A stretch of DNA of 64,000 bases, taken from NCBI GenBank assembly GCA_032622095.1, contig CP136066.1, positions 45,666,911 through 45,730,910 of the forward strand, in the 5' to 3' direction. Every line of letters starts with the position of its first letter. The first letter of the stretch is position 1. Positions 35,453-47,330 of the stretch are shown piece by piece. Both the position numbers and the translations under genes were made by a program. Below the pieces are notes generated by a model. That model saw nothing but the letters and a program-made list of their open reading frames with translations. It searched no databases and was not told the DNA's origin. This DNA comes from Siphonodentalium dalli. Taxonomy: Eukaryota; Mollusca; Scaphopoda; Gadilida; Siphonodentaliidae.

Positions 35453-37118
35453 TCTATATCTATATTTGCGAATGTCTGTCTGTCTGTCTGTGTTCTATAG
35501 AAATTCACAGGGGACCATCTAGATGGCACCAACGGGGTCTACTAGGGGTAACTTTTTACGAGAAAGATAATGGTGCGGGTTAGAATATTCTAAAGTGACG
35601 CCGTTGTTGTCAGGGGCAGAAAAAGGGAGGGGCAGAAATATTATTTGTCGCCGATTGCCACGAAACTTATATATAATCATCCCCATGATATAAGGAATCT
35701 AATAGTGCGGTTTATATATGTCAAATGTGGCACCGTTCGAGTCAGGGATGCACGGAAGGGGAGAGGGGCACCAAAATTGATCAAACTAGTTTTAGCGCCG
35801 AGGGGAGATCTAGATGGCACCAAAGGGGTCTACTAGCGGTAACTTTTTACAAGAAAGATAATGCTGTGGGTTAGAATGTTCTAAAGTGACGCCGTGGTTG
35901 TCAGGGGCAGAAAAGGGGAGGGGCAGAAATATTTTTTGTCGCCGATTGCCACGAAACTTATATATAATCATCCCCATGATATAAGGAATCTAATAGTGTG
36001 GATTAAATATGTCAAAAGTGGTGCCGTTCGAGTCAGGGGTGCACGTAAGGGGAGAGGGCACCGACATTGATAAAACTAATTTTAGCGCCGAGTGGCCACC
36101 TAGATGGCACCAAAGGGGTCTACTAGCGGTAACTTGTTACAAGAAAGATAATGGTGTGGGTTAGAATGTTTTAAAGTGACGTCGTTGTTATTAGGGGCAG
36201 AACAGGGGAGGGGCAGAAAATAAATTTGTCGCCGATTGACATGAAACTTATATATAATCATTCCAATGATATGAGGCATCTAATGGTGTGGTTTATATAT
36301 GTCAAAAGTGGCACCGTTCGCGTCAGGGATGCACGGAATGGGAGAGGGGAACCAAAATTGATAAAAACTAATTTTAGCGCCGATTTCCACCAAATTGATA
36401 TATATTCTTCTCCATGATACAATGAATCTTATTATGTAATTTAAAGACGCCAAATTGCTGTAATTTGGATGAAAAATTGTGGGGGGGGGCACTAAATGAA
36501 AATGAAAAAAAATTACAATTATCGACGGATTTCGCCTCTATAAAAATTGTTTACTGACGATGTGTTGATTTGTATGAGTAAATAAATTATTAGCCGACAA
36601 GAAATCACTGAGCTCTAGATGTTTAGTTGATCATTTGACCGATTTTTAATTATAGTAAACTGTATGGGGGTGAATTCAGAGAAACATATCGGCCATTGCT
36701 CCTGAGTTGGATCAATCTGGAAATTTACGCTCTCCGGAGACAATATTCGGTGGTAAAAAATTATCAAATGCTATGGATATAAATGGTTCTGAGTGGAGCT
36801 TGTGGTATTGATTGAAAGATGAATCCTTCGCCGACACATCCGTGGCTATATCGATAGCATTACTCTGGCAAATGGGCTAAATTTGTCCGATTCCCGAGCG
36901 ATGGTAAAATGGGAATTACCTACAGTTCCCCTTGTCTCTATTATACTACCATTAACGTGAAGCATCCGCGTATATAGAAGCGGCGTATATGGGCAGCGCA
37001 AAAGGGGGCGGACAGCGGAGCGCGTTACAGGCCCCTGTGTCTATTCCCACCAAATAGCCATAGCACGCAGAGGTTTTCACATCACTTTAACCTGGGCAAC
37101 GCCGGGTAACCCTGCTAG
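35453..37118 (+). mobile_element. Helitron-like non-autonomous element
   Basis: The proposed 5' end is TCTATATCTATATTTGCG at 35453, preceded by A and followed by a GTCTGTCTGTCTGTCTG run. The proposed 3' end is the hairpin CCTGGGCAACGCCGGG (37091-37106), a short spacer and CTAG (37115-37118), followed by T. Insertion between A and T without target duplication, TC start and hairpin-CTRR end are the Helitron signature. The terminal hairpin resembles the minus-strand one at 15503-15520. Internally there are three copies of a 290-bp tandem repeat. There is no Rep/helicase gene. Confidence 0.65.
35510..36390 (+). repeat. Tandem repeat, about 290-bp unit x3
   Basis: AGATGGCACCAA(C/A)GGGGTCT recurs at 35522, 35812 and 36102. 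Each unit also contains TTTGTCGCCGATTG and GAAACTTATATATAATCAT. These are the internal repeats of the Helitron-like element. Small open frames in the units are chance. Confidence 0.9.
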
Positions 37119-37430
37119 TAATATATATATAGTTACATATTAATGTTAGCAGAACATGTTTCATTTGTAGTCATCTACACAGGCATTCGAAATTCGCATG
37201 TGTTTGAAAACTTTCGGGAACGCGAAACACAGTTACAAGTAGGCGGGGATATAGGCAAGCCACTAATTGTACTGTATACAGGTGGCCATGGCAATACCCT
37301 CGCTATAGCTATGACAGTACACATCATATTTGTAGTGCACTGTCAACGCTGGAATCAACAAACTATGAGTACTATCAATACACAATAGCCGTATGCAACC
37401 AGACAACGGCGGTCGCCTAACAGCCATATA

Positions 37431-37580
37431 GGAACAAGAAAACCATAGTCAGAAATGGTAACGCCACCAAGATCGTATTATTAGCCATAAATATAAATCA
37501 TAATATAAAATATATTGGTTACATGAATGGACCGCCTCAGAATTCCGTTAAGATAAGTAATTCTTCAAATTATTACAATG
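37431..37580. repeat. Dispersed repeat, copy 2 of a family shared with the DIRS end
   Basis: AACCATAGTCAGAAATGGTA followed by ACGCCACCAAGAT starts here and continues through ATATAAAATATATTGGTT and ACCGCCTCAGAATTCC. It matches 32675-32800. The tail (TTCTTCAAATTATTA) also matches the DIRS outer region near 21676. A partial copy of the second half lies at 38750-38815. Confidence 0.6.
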
Positions 37581-37944
37581 AACTACGGCTTATAAATTAC
37601 TGCAGGTTTCTCATTCGCCACACCAGAATGCTTCTAAATGCGGATCAAAGCTAAGAGTGCGTGGCACAGCCATTGTTCATAGACATTTTACAGATAGCGA
37701 GAATGATGCATGCTGGGAACGAAAGCATCCACAGCAAAGCCATGTGCTTACGGGGGCATGCGTTTATTATAGGGGATTTATGGTGGGCCTATAAAACTAA
37801 TTATAACTTTGTTATCTGTCATAGTTTATGCGTGAAATTTTAAACATATATACCTGGACATCTACCCCTTCCAGAATGTTGAAAAACATTTTCAGTTGCT
37901 CATCGTATTTTTATAGACGAAATAGTCCGAAATTCCAGAAAATT

Positions 37945-38660
37945 GCGCTAACTGCTCAATGTTTTAATGTGTTACAAAACGTCTGATAAAAATAGTTCTA
38001 TCGGGAATATTCACACCATTTTTTTTCAGAGAACATAGTGTAAATATAGTCCTATCGGGATATCGTAAAGGAGATTAATTAAACCCCTCAGACTGCCGAA
38101 ACTGACGACATTAAATTCGCTTTTTCGTGTCCCGCGGAAATGAAACTTGTCTGTCCATTGATGACGTTATTTATTTGACATAGTATTTTTTTCTTCTGTT
38201 GTATTTGAACACTTGTTGCACGCGCAGGCTGCACGATCATAATAACTTCAACCGATAAGCGCCGACTGATACCCGCGCAACAGTTTGTCTCAAATAAATT
38301 GTTATCAAAACGCAGGTTTATGGCCGCGGACATAAGCCGATTAAGTGTAATGTAATTTATCCATGAATTTGACTGAAAAATTGTGATTCTATCACCATTA
38401 GCCACGAAAATGGGACCTCTAAACAGGCAAGTTTGATTTTCGGCGGACACGAACAAGCGAATTTATTGTCGGCAGTTTCGGCAGTCTGAGGGTTAATTAA
38501 TCCCGAATTAAACGGAACTACTTTACGATAGTCCGATAGGACTATGTTTACTCTATGCATGTTCTCTGAAAAAATAGTGTGAATATTCCCGATAGAACTC
38601 TTTTTATCAGACGTTGTGTAACACCTTAAAACATTGAGCTGTAATAGCGCAAACCGAAAT
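37945..38660. repeat. Inverted repeat/foldback, arms about 215-235 bp
   Basis: Left arm about 37945-38155 and right arm about 38430-38660 are reverse complements. Both show GTTCTATCGGGAATATTCACA, TCAGAGAACAT, TAGTCCTATCGG and CTCAGACTGCCGAAACTG (or complements). The spacer of about 270 bp has no domain. It sits between two pieces of the dispersed repeat at 37431 and 38750, so it may have inserted into it. Confidence 0.78.
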
Positions 38661-40185
38661 GTGTTGTCTTGCAAGATATCCCACCGCTTTAGCTAAATTT
38701 ACCTTCCTACAATATCCATAAAGAGGATCATATATTATATACCCACGGTTTTAATTATAGAATATAAAATATATTGGTTTCGCGAATGACCAACTCAAAA
38801 TTCCGTTAAAATAACAATAACAACCAGCACCTATAACGAACCGTTTTACTGGACTTGGCCTACTGGTCGCGTAGTTCCGACTTTTAAATAAACGGAATTT
38901 CCAACTCTATAAATAAAAGCCCCACAATGCATTCGCCCTGTCCACCACGCAATATCAAAATCTCAGCAGCTAGATACACCACAGGTGGCGTAATAAATGC
39001 TCTTTATTATTTCCATATCAGGAATACAGTAACAAACAAGACAGCAGTAAAATAAATGGGGACAAAAAGTTAGTGTAATCATGTATGAAATTTCCAACTG
39101 TTAAAATTCTTTATAACAGTTGTGACTCCCACCCCCTCAAAATACCTCCATCATTCGATCCCCGTCCCCATCATAATGGGGACAATAATTACTAGTTGGG
39201 ATACCAGGCAATGGTAACCATGTATTTTAACCTTTATGTTGTAGTGTAATAATGTATGAAATTTCCAACTACATGTGCATTAACTTTTTTTTACAAAAGT
39301 TGTGAATCATACACACTCAAAATCTAACTTCCACCCCCACCCCACTACACTGTCCCTTCCACTTAAAAACATTCTGGAGATCAAGTTGGCCACAGGTGTT
39401 CAGTTATTTTATACCATGACTCCCTATTGTACTGTGTACAAACATGCTATATAATATATTTGTGCTGTACACCCTACTGTGTGTGAACAGGAGTCCGACC
39501 GTGGGTAACACGTTTCTACTGTGGGTAACACGTTTTAATGGCATTTCAATGGTTAAAGTTTATACCCATAGTAGAACTACATCCGAGTTGACCTTTCATT
39601 AACCTTCCATGACCTCGATCAAAATCACTCTATTTTTAAAATGTAGCGCCTCGCGATGAAAACAATTTGATACTTTCGATTCAATTGAATATTATACTCA
39701 CTAATGCGATAAAAACGAACAGTTATTTCCGTGGAAATCACATCCAGATCAACAAATTGAACATATATTTCAAGAAATAGACGTAAAAAACTCGAACAAC
39801 AAACGGTGGATTTCAAAATGACTTTCGTGGTTTCCTGTTCACTGTACGGCGGAGAAAAAAAAGTTCCCGCAATGTGTTATATTTATATTCATTAAATTCG
39901 TATTCCCATATATATATTCATGTTGTTTATTTATGGCGGTTTCATCATGATTACAGTTTATTGTGAATTGGCTACAATGATACCATATTCGTACAATTGA
40001 ATGTTGACCTAATTCAATGTATCAATACGCCTGATCAGCTGTGATAGTGTACGTCGATGTACGGCCAAGTGTGGGGAACACAACGGGGATGATTGTGAAT
40101 GGTGCGACAGAATCATCTTAATTTAAGTGGGTTTATTTCGATTTCATAGCAGTTGTTGCTCCTGTACCGGTCATGGTATAAACAA

Positions 40186-40327
40186 AATACACACGTAGTG
40201 TTTCTGAATACCAAATTTACACCACTCGTGGGATTGATGATTTACCACACTCGCTAAAGCTCGTGTGGTAAACCATCAATCCCACTCGTGGTGTAAATTT
40301 GGTATTCAGAAACACTACGTGTGTATT
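40186..40327. repeat. Near-perfect palindrome, 142 bp
   Basis: Left arm AATACACACGTAGTGTTTCT is matched by the inverted right arm ending CACTACGTGTGTATT at 40327. Only a few mismatches occur near the centre (TAAAGC, about 40253-40258). It is typical of a palindromic MITE. Confidence 0.85.
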
Positions 40328-40734
40328 CTATAGTATATATACCCCACGTGTCTTGGACTGTTGCCAAATTCACAGTGCTCCATTAGAGGGCCTGCTTGGA
40401 CTGTTGCCAAATTCACAATGTTAACTGCAGAGAGGTTGTATGTTATTGGAGACGTTCTAATATGACAATATGCTGGCCTAATTAACGAACCATGCACAGC
40501 TAAATACACACAAGCAACTTTTAATCTTCAAATAGATACAATTGTCGGCCTCCAAAATTCAATATACTTTCTTATATACAAACAAACATTGAACTCATAC
40601 CATTGTTTCACTTAACCAAAATAGCGAATTTCCCCAAAAGAACGCATATAGACTGCGCATGCAGAAAATAAAAGATGGCCGTTACTACAAAAAAAACAGA
40701 CATGCGCACTCCAATTAAAATTACCCATAATTCA

Positions 40735-41270
40735 GTTCACTACACCAGGGGCTCCCAACAGGTTATACAATGTTTTCAGGCTATCAGATTATTTATATTT
40801 TCGACTTTAAGTTTACAATTTGAGCCTGTCCTCACTCTATCGATACGATTTATCATAAACATATTATACACCAGTGGCGTTAACTTTACAACTTCGGCAT
40901 CTACGTGATTATATCGGTACGATTCAGTAAGGTACAAACAATCTCCATAAAATACAGCAGGGGCTCCCAATAGGTTATTCCCATTTATTATGGGCTCCCA
41001 ATAGGTTATACAATATTTTCAGGCTATCAGATTATTTATATTTTCAACAACATATTATTACACCGGTGACTTTAAGTTTACAATTTGAGCCTGTCCTGAC
41101 TCTATCGATAGGATTTATCATATTTTCATAAACGTATTATACACCGCTGGCGTTAACTTTACAATTTCGGCATCTACGTGATTATATCGGTACGATTGAG
41201 TAAGGTACAAACAATCTCCAAGAATACATTCGCCCTGTACTCCATGCGATATAAAAAAAACAAATGCTAG
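40735..41270. repeat. Dispersed repeat, second locus of the 27.1-kb family
   Basis: CACCAGGGGCTCCCAA at 40743 begins copies containing ACTCTATCGATACGA and GGCGTTAACTTTACAA, repeated again from about 40954 and 40992. The segment ends with ACATTCGCCCTGT near 41228, a terminus also seen at 38935 and 27579. Confidence 0.65.
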
Positions 41271-42361
41271 TAACACCACACTAGGTGGCGTAATAACTAT
41301 TCTTCCTGTGGTTACACCGGTTTAAAGGCCAGTAGTCATCAGATTGTCGAAAGCCTGCACTGGACGACCTTTGGTGATAACTTTAATCATCCGACGGCGT
41401 TATAATAGTTCCACACAAAAAAACGATATGTTGAAATAATGTACAAAGAGACATTTCCCAGATGTCCAAATAAAATTTCTTGATCTTAAACTGTATCCGA
41501 TATTCTTTGTGTTTTACGACGGTTGAATCTTTTGAAGGATCAGTGTCGACGTACGTGAAAAGAAGTCTCAACAATGACGTTGACGCGTCTTTGTATTTTA
41601 CCGTGAACAGAAATGAGGTGCCAGTGTTACGTTATACACCTTTACAGCTTGAAAATAAATGGATGTCTGACAGAAAAGTCTAAATCGCCGTACATTCTCA
41701 CGATCCTGCATAAAGAACACGTCCTATTATCAGCAAAAGTCTTACTCTTCCACAGAATATAATGCTCGTATCAGACTATACAGGTCTTATTTGCCTTTCC
41801 GAATCTTCATATTTATTTCAATATTGTCATCGACATCGAATCTATGGGTACACACCAATGCTTTAATACTAACGTGTTGACAGGAAGCAAACCACCACTA
41901 TTCTATTGAAACAATTCCGTTTGAAAATAACGCATTATAGAATTACACATTTTGTGTTCTCGGATCCTTCTGCCACACAGGGGTCCGGAAACCTTTTTAA
42001 AAATATTTACAGGTCGATTGTTTTAAACATATTTATTCGCCATATATGCATATAAATACATACATTCGCCAACGGGATTGAAGAACAAGTGCGGGCCACT
42101 TATATGCTACGTCTCTCCCGATCACCAGACACTCAAGTGAAATAAAAAAAATGAACATGGCATTGAACAATTATATATGGTATTAACGTGTATAATGGTA
42201 AAGGTTGATTGTTGCTAGTCTCTCCCAACTTCGAATTCATATAGTTCGAAAGTATATGGTTGCTTTAAAAAAGTGTACTGTGCTCATCCATCCTTAACAA
42301 TGGTAAGGTGGCAGGGCAGTGAATATGTTCCTTAGAGCGTTTATGACTGTTGTCCTATACT
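41271..42361. other. Non-coding, one short open frame of unknown meaning
   Basis: An open stretch at about 41480-41683 encodes VESFEGSVSTYVKRSL and continues to a stop at 41681-41683. Related sequence occurs at three places near 46.4-46.9 kb (see findings). Otherwise no gene is recognised. Confidence 0.35.
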
Positions 42362-42382
42362 CAGAAATATTATTGTTATTGT

Positions 42383-43214
42383 TTATTGTTTTTTGTTTTC
42401 CTGGTAGTCATCTGCTGTTGAAATTCGTATGTTCTCATCCTGGGATGTGTCTCTTATAAAGATTTGGCCAGCCTTGAAAATGTCTTCATTATTGGAATTT
42501 GATAAGCTTGGATCTCCAAATAGTAAAGTTTTTACTGAATAAATATTGAATCGTAGTAGCTTGTTCAGCAAGTCTACTCTTGGAATAATATGCAATTGAC
42601 ATTGGAAAAAATTATGAAATGCGTTTTCTTTACCATCGCCGCATCTACAGGCTTTGGACATCGCAATATAATTGAAGTATTTATCTGATTGGAGTTCACT
42701 GCATTCGCACCTGAGTCGACATTGTAAGATATTTAATGATCGTTTCCGTATAGAAAAATACTTAGGGGGTTTAACCGGATTGGGAATTAGTGATTGTCGA
42801 AAACATTCATAATTCAGGTTTTTTTTTATCGCGTTTATTCCAGTCATTTATACACTTGGGCATGGAGGTGGACTATTTTCTTTTGTAGTTGAATTTCATA
42901 GGGATAAAAATTGATGCATTTCTGGTATCATGGTCATTTCGGGCGCTGAATTTGGGTGGTATAAGTTCTGTCAGATAGTTAGGTGTTTTGTCGTTTACTA
43001 TATTGTGGAATGTTAAAACCTGTTTGTAATATCTTCGAGTTTCTAATGTCTCCCAGCCTAGTTCGGGCAGAAGTCTAATATTTGGAACTGATCTGGTGCA
43101 ACCGGTGACTATTCTAGCCGCTTCATATTGAACATCTTCTGGATCTTTTAGTAAGTAATCAGGTGCACCTGACCAAACGTTACTAACGTATTCCATATGC
43201 ATGGGATCGAACAT
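42383..43214 (-). pseudogene. LINE ORF2 C-terminal region
   Basis: The first part (43214-42873) reads MEYVSNVWSGAP, QYEAARIVTGCTRS and LPELGWETLETRR, a conserved block after RT in Jockey/CR1-type elements. The second (42847-42383) has LNILQCRLRCECSELQSD, then CRCGDGKENAFHNFFQCQ, a C-x-C...H...C cysteine/histidine cluster, and LLFGDPSLSN near the end. A frameshift or small gap separates the two at about 42850-42870. The terminal stop is at 42383-42385. Confidence 0.8.
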
Positions 43215-43259
43215 GAAATAAATAGAGGGTTTGAAGTGTTTCTCGATTTAGCATTGTTC

Positions 43260-44396
43260 TTAGTTACGCAATTGTGACAGGCGTGCGTATGCCTTTGTGC
43301 ATATATTACCAATGTGTGTGTTCCAAGTTATGTTGTCATCAATATCCAATCCTAGGTGGTTGTGGCTATTAGAGTAATATAGGGTTACCCCGTCGAATAT
43401 GATTATAGGTTTAACAACACTTGGCTTGGAAAATAACATCAGATTGGTTTTACTACTATTAAATTGGACACACCAATTTTCCGCCCAGTCTCTGATTTTG
43501 TTCATGCCACTATTGACTGTCGATTGAAGGTTATAAGTATCACTATCACTGTGTATTAAATATGTGTCGTCAGCATAAAGTCTTGTGCTAGATTTAATTC
43601 CATCGGCAATGTCATTAATGTAAATTAAAAACATCATAGGCCCGACTACAGATCCCTGGGGCACACCACCTGATATTGAGGAGTACTTCGAAAAGCTTGA
43701 GTTGACTCTAACTCTTTGCTGTCTATTTTGTAGATAGTTTGTCATCCATTTCAGAATATTATCTTTCAAACCATATTTCTCTAATTTAAAACAAGACCTC
43801 GGTGCCAGACTTTGTCAAACGCTTTAGTTTAGAAATATCGAAAAAGACTGCACAACTCGTTTGGCCCTCGTCGATTGCACAGTGGATATTATGAATGATT
43901 TCTGTGCTTTCTGATAATCGTCCTCAAAAATTCTGTTGTTGAAGTTTAGTGGGGGAATTTTCTCGTCATTGGAGAAATTACGTAATTGTTTAGTGACATG
44001 CCATAATTGTTTTGGCTCATTTACTTTCACGTTTTCATCGAGACTTGCTAAATATTTATCTTTGGCTGACTTTTTCAAATTATTTGTTCTATTGCGGGTT
44101 GCTTTATATTTATCCCAGGCACTAGGAAGATTTGTGCGCAGCGGTTTCTTTCTGAGGCGGTCGCGTTTCCGAATATGTTTTCTTATTAAACTGTCAAACC
44201 ATGGTTTGTCATTCTCACGTATAGTAACTGATAGGAATGGGATATATTTACGAGCAATTGTTAGGAAAGTATGAGTAAAAACGTCTACAATCTGATTTAT
44301 ATCGGAGTGACCTGTGCTCATGAGAATGTCTGACCATTTGATTGCATTAATTTCGAAGTTCATGCCAACAAAATCTGCTCTAGCATAATTCCACAC
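43260..44396 (-). pseudogene. LINE linker and reverse transcriptase, fingers deleted
   Basis: The linker frame (44396 to about 43905) contains KPWFDSLIRKHIRKRDRLRK and WHVTKQL, ending at FEDDYQKA. The next bases encode, in another frame, TEIIHNIHCAIDEG then VFFDISK and AFDKVWHRG, which is the RT palm with the first catalytic Asp. About 150 residues normally found between these (RT fingers) are missing. The last frame (43769-43260) has LKWMTNYLQNRQQRVRV, GGVPQGSVVGP, RLYADDTYLIHSD with the catalytic YADD, and NHLGLDIDDNITWNTHI. The deletion rules out activity. Confidence 0.85.
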
Positions 44397-45064
44397 ATTC
44401 CGTTGATATGAATTTTTCCTAGGATTTGGAATTGAAATTTCTACAGATGTTGATCTATGGTCTGATAAACCTAGATAGTGAACGGGTTTGGGTAAACTAG
44501 ACTATCACTTAATATAATCGGATCTAAGAGTGTTGCTGAGTTCACATCTATTCGAGTTGGTTCTTTAATTACGTTTTCAAGGGTCTATTTGCTCATGATT
44601 TTTTGAAGCTCACCATCGCGATTTAATAAATTGCAATTTAGATCTCCAACCATGACTAATGACATATTATATGCTAGGGCCTTGGCAATGGAGATGTCAA
44701 GATTCGTCCAGTAAGAGTCTAAGCATTCACGATCAGATCTGTAAGTTACGCAGAAAAGAAATTTCTGCCTGGTTCCAATTTCAAACCACAAAATTTCGTC
44801 GTCAAAACCAAATTCAGGTAAATATTTATACACAAGGCTGGATGCAAAATACACAGCCAGACCTCCTCCGTGTTCGTTTCTATCAAGTCTGAACGGAGCT
44901 TTAAAATTGGAAAATAATATGGAGTCGTTATGCACATTTTTATCTAGGTGCATCTCGGTAAAGCATACGATATCGTAATCTTCTATATGCTCAGCAAGCT
45001 TTGATATTTTGTTTCTGAGACTACGAATATTATAGTGAAATATAGAAATAGTTTCTGGTTCCAT
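44396..45064 (-). pseudogene. LINE AP-type endonuclease domain
   Basis: Starts at an ATG (45062-45064) and reads FHYNIRSLRNKISKL (catalytic Asn region), IVCFTEMHLD (catalytic Glu), EHGGGLAVYFAS, and VMVGDLNCNLL (Asp/Asn pair). A TAG at 44585-44587 interrupts the frame. The same frame resumes with TLENVIKEPTRIDVNSATLL. After a one-base shift near 44487, GLSDHRSTSVEI supplies the final SDH catalytic motif (about 44450). All key residues of the LINE endonuclease are visible but split by one stop and one frameshift, so this copy is not functional. Confidence 0.85.
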
Positions 45065-47100
45065 CGGCCCTGGTTGAACTTCCGCGTCATTAGCTATAAT
45101 AATCAGTTAACTAAACAAAAATATGAAAGTACCTATGTTTCTGCGCGGTGTAAGATTCATTAGATGAGGTGATGACTTGTTTTTTTACTTTGCCCTGCGC
45201 CTTCGGAAATTAAATTATCCGACAACGAACCTGTATTGAACAACATCAATATTCAAGGTAAATAGGGTCGTCATCGGATATAATCAGATAAGAAAGCACA
45301 ATCAGTTTCAGCAAATGAGTACTTAAGCATGAAGTAACGAAGAGACTAGCAACAACTTCAGATGAACAAAACAAGAAAAGCATATATACACATATAGCAA
45401 AAATAATTAAAGAGGAGTTTTCAATCATATAATCACAGGTCGATTGCCGAGGAAACACGCAGTCTGAGGCAAATTTATCCAAAGGCACATTGGTAACAGC
45501 TCTATACACCTTCGTTATTATTCTTTGAAATTAGCATGCATGAAATACGATAAAGCGATATACAAGTTTTTGAAAATCCAAACGCATATTCAAACCCCGA
45601 TATATTTGACAACAGTGTATAAAATGTCAATATCCTGCCAGTCGAATTCGATAAAATTATCGTCAAATAATACGCATTTCCCCCAAATCGCGTTACCAAA
45701 CCGGGTAAATACAACCGTGGTGAATACAACTCACATACATTGTATACTAAGCTTTACGTTTAAATTTGTAAGAATAGGCTTCACAAATACAAAATTATTG
45801 TTTATAGCCCCATCTGAATTAATGATGTCGATAATGAGATGCCCACAAGAGAAGATAATGAGAGAAAATGCGTTTGGCTGCGAAATCGAAAGTCTTTTGC
45901 GCCAAACATATTAAGCTTCGATTGTGTGAATTTTATTTCAAAATGAAAGCTGATGGATAATTTGTGACCGAAATCGGCTTGGTGAAATATATAAATTCGG
46001 AATATGTTCTTACATTGGAGTTACCATAACCTGTATTTGTTCTTGGCAATTTAAGTTGCGCTAGATATATTTATGAAGTTCGTTCGAGAATCCTAACGTG
46101 CGTGGTGTCGCATTAATGACCAGACATGAAGCTTAGTTGGGCCTAGAAATATTTTTCAGATTTTGAATTTGGGATCATATTTTAACAAACAAGTTTTGAT
46201 TTGTCATATTTTGTGGATTTTAGTTTTAAAGAAAAGAGTCTACTGAAGGGTATAATCCTGTCAACAAAATCTGTAGTTTGAAAAAGAAAATGTGACTTTG
46301 AAGCCATTTCCCCACACTTGGTGTTGATTTCCCCGAAAATCGACCGGGCCCTTCTTATAATACATAACAGAACAAATTAAAGTTCCCGGACCCCCTGTGT
46401 TCAGCCACTGGTAAACAATCGGGCTATCAACAAAGATTGACAGTAAAGTTTTTTGAAAGGTCCGACGTTGGCGTGAGCGATTGGATCAACGGCTCGGCAA
46501 TGGCCATGGTGTACATCTTTGTACTTGCTTTGAATAGAAGTGATATGCCAGTGTGATGGTTGAAGCTTTAGAAAGACCAGAGTCGACTTGCGTGCACAAA
46601 GAAGCCCGAACAGTTTATGTGTCTTTGGTGATGTATGACGGAAAAGTTTCAATCGGAGACACATACTCGTACTCTCGGGCACTATATTGTTACAACACAA
46701 ATGTCTAATGCATCTTTTATACACTTCTCAAACTATATATAATAGACCTTTAAATGCCTTTCTGACTCTGAACATTTCTGTTCAGTCTTTACATCAACTT
46801 CCCAGTTTAGCTTCTCGACTCAATTCTATGCGGTTGAAGGTTTTGAAAGGTCATACGTTGACGTTTGTAAATGGAAGCCCCGACTCTATAATGGCGAGTT
46901 TATCTCCGCCACTGTCAATACTGTTTGGGAGATTTCTTGTGTATTGTTTTTGAATTCGAACAATTGATATGGTGTACTCGTATTGTTCTGTCCGCGGGTA
47001 TGATATCTGGCACCAAACGCAGATCCACAATAATGGTGAAAAACATCATATTCTTTGTACATATATACATACAATAGGCATCGTCTTTTCAATAAATACT
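45065..47100. other. Non-coding, no gene recognised
   Basis: Contains open stretches of 80-130 codons (45246-45509 minus, 45525-45914 plus, 46401-46724 minus) without domains or credible ATG/splice context. Three short segments near 46443, 46559 and 46833 resemble each other and the segment at 41522. Confidence 0.4.
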
Positions 47101-47104
47101 ATAG

Positions 47105-47330
47105 ACTTTAACCACATCGAAGACAGAATAGCTTTCACCAGATTCAGAATCAGTAACCATTCACTTGATATAGAGAAGGAGCGACATCTTCAGCCACAAG
47201 TAACACTAGAAGATAGAAATTTAAGTGCGTGTTTTGTTGTGATGATTTCATACAAGATGAAGAAAATTTCCTTATTTAATGTACTGATAATACACAACTA
47301 CGAAGCGAACTTTTCGAATCGATGATGAAA
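47105..47330 (+). pseudogene. LINE ORF2 tail remnant
   Basis: Reads IAFTRFRISNHSLDIEKERH, then after a frame change CVFCCDDFIQDEENFL followed by a stop and CT. This matches the F-R-x-S-x-H-x-L-x-I-E-x-G/K-R-x...C-x2-C...E-D/E-x-H-F-L-x-x-C pattern at the end of LINE ORF2 proteins, with Asn at the expected His. It is the same type of tail as the one at 7711-8355. It is short, frameshifted and interrupted. Confidence 0.65.

Larger units (their letters stand above)
42362..45064 (-). mobile_element. LINE (Jockey/CR1-like), internally deleted and decayed
   Basis: On the minus strand the order is AP-endonuclease, linker, reverse transcriptase (fingers deleted), and the C-terminal domain. The 3' end has a short A-rich tail (ACAATAACAATAAT-type) near 42362-42395. 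The motifs fit the CR1/Jockey group of non-LTR retrotransposons. Lesions are TAG at 44585-44587, a frameshift near 44487, a junction at about 43905 where the RT fingers are missing, and further frameshifts near 43.82, 43.79 and 43.24 kb. No ORF1 was recognised upstream, so the 5' end is likely truncated near 45.1 kb. Confidence 0.87.

Noticed and set aside
38088-38674. Open frames of 122 and 105 codons on the minus strand
   Set aside because: They lie in the arms and spacer of an inverted repeat and overlap one another in different frames, without domains.
45525-45914. 129-codon open frame
   Set aside because: No ATG start, no recognisable domain, AT-rich composition as in its surroundings.
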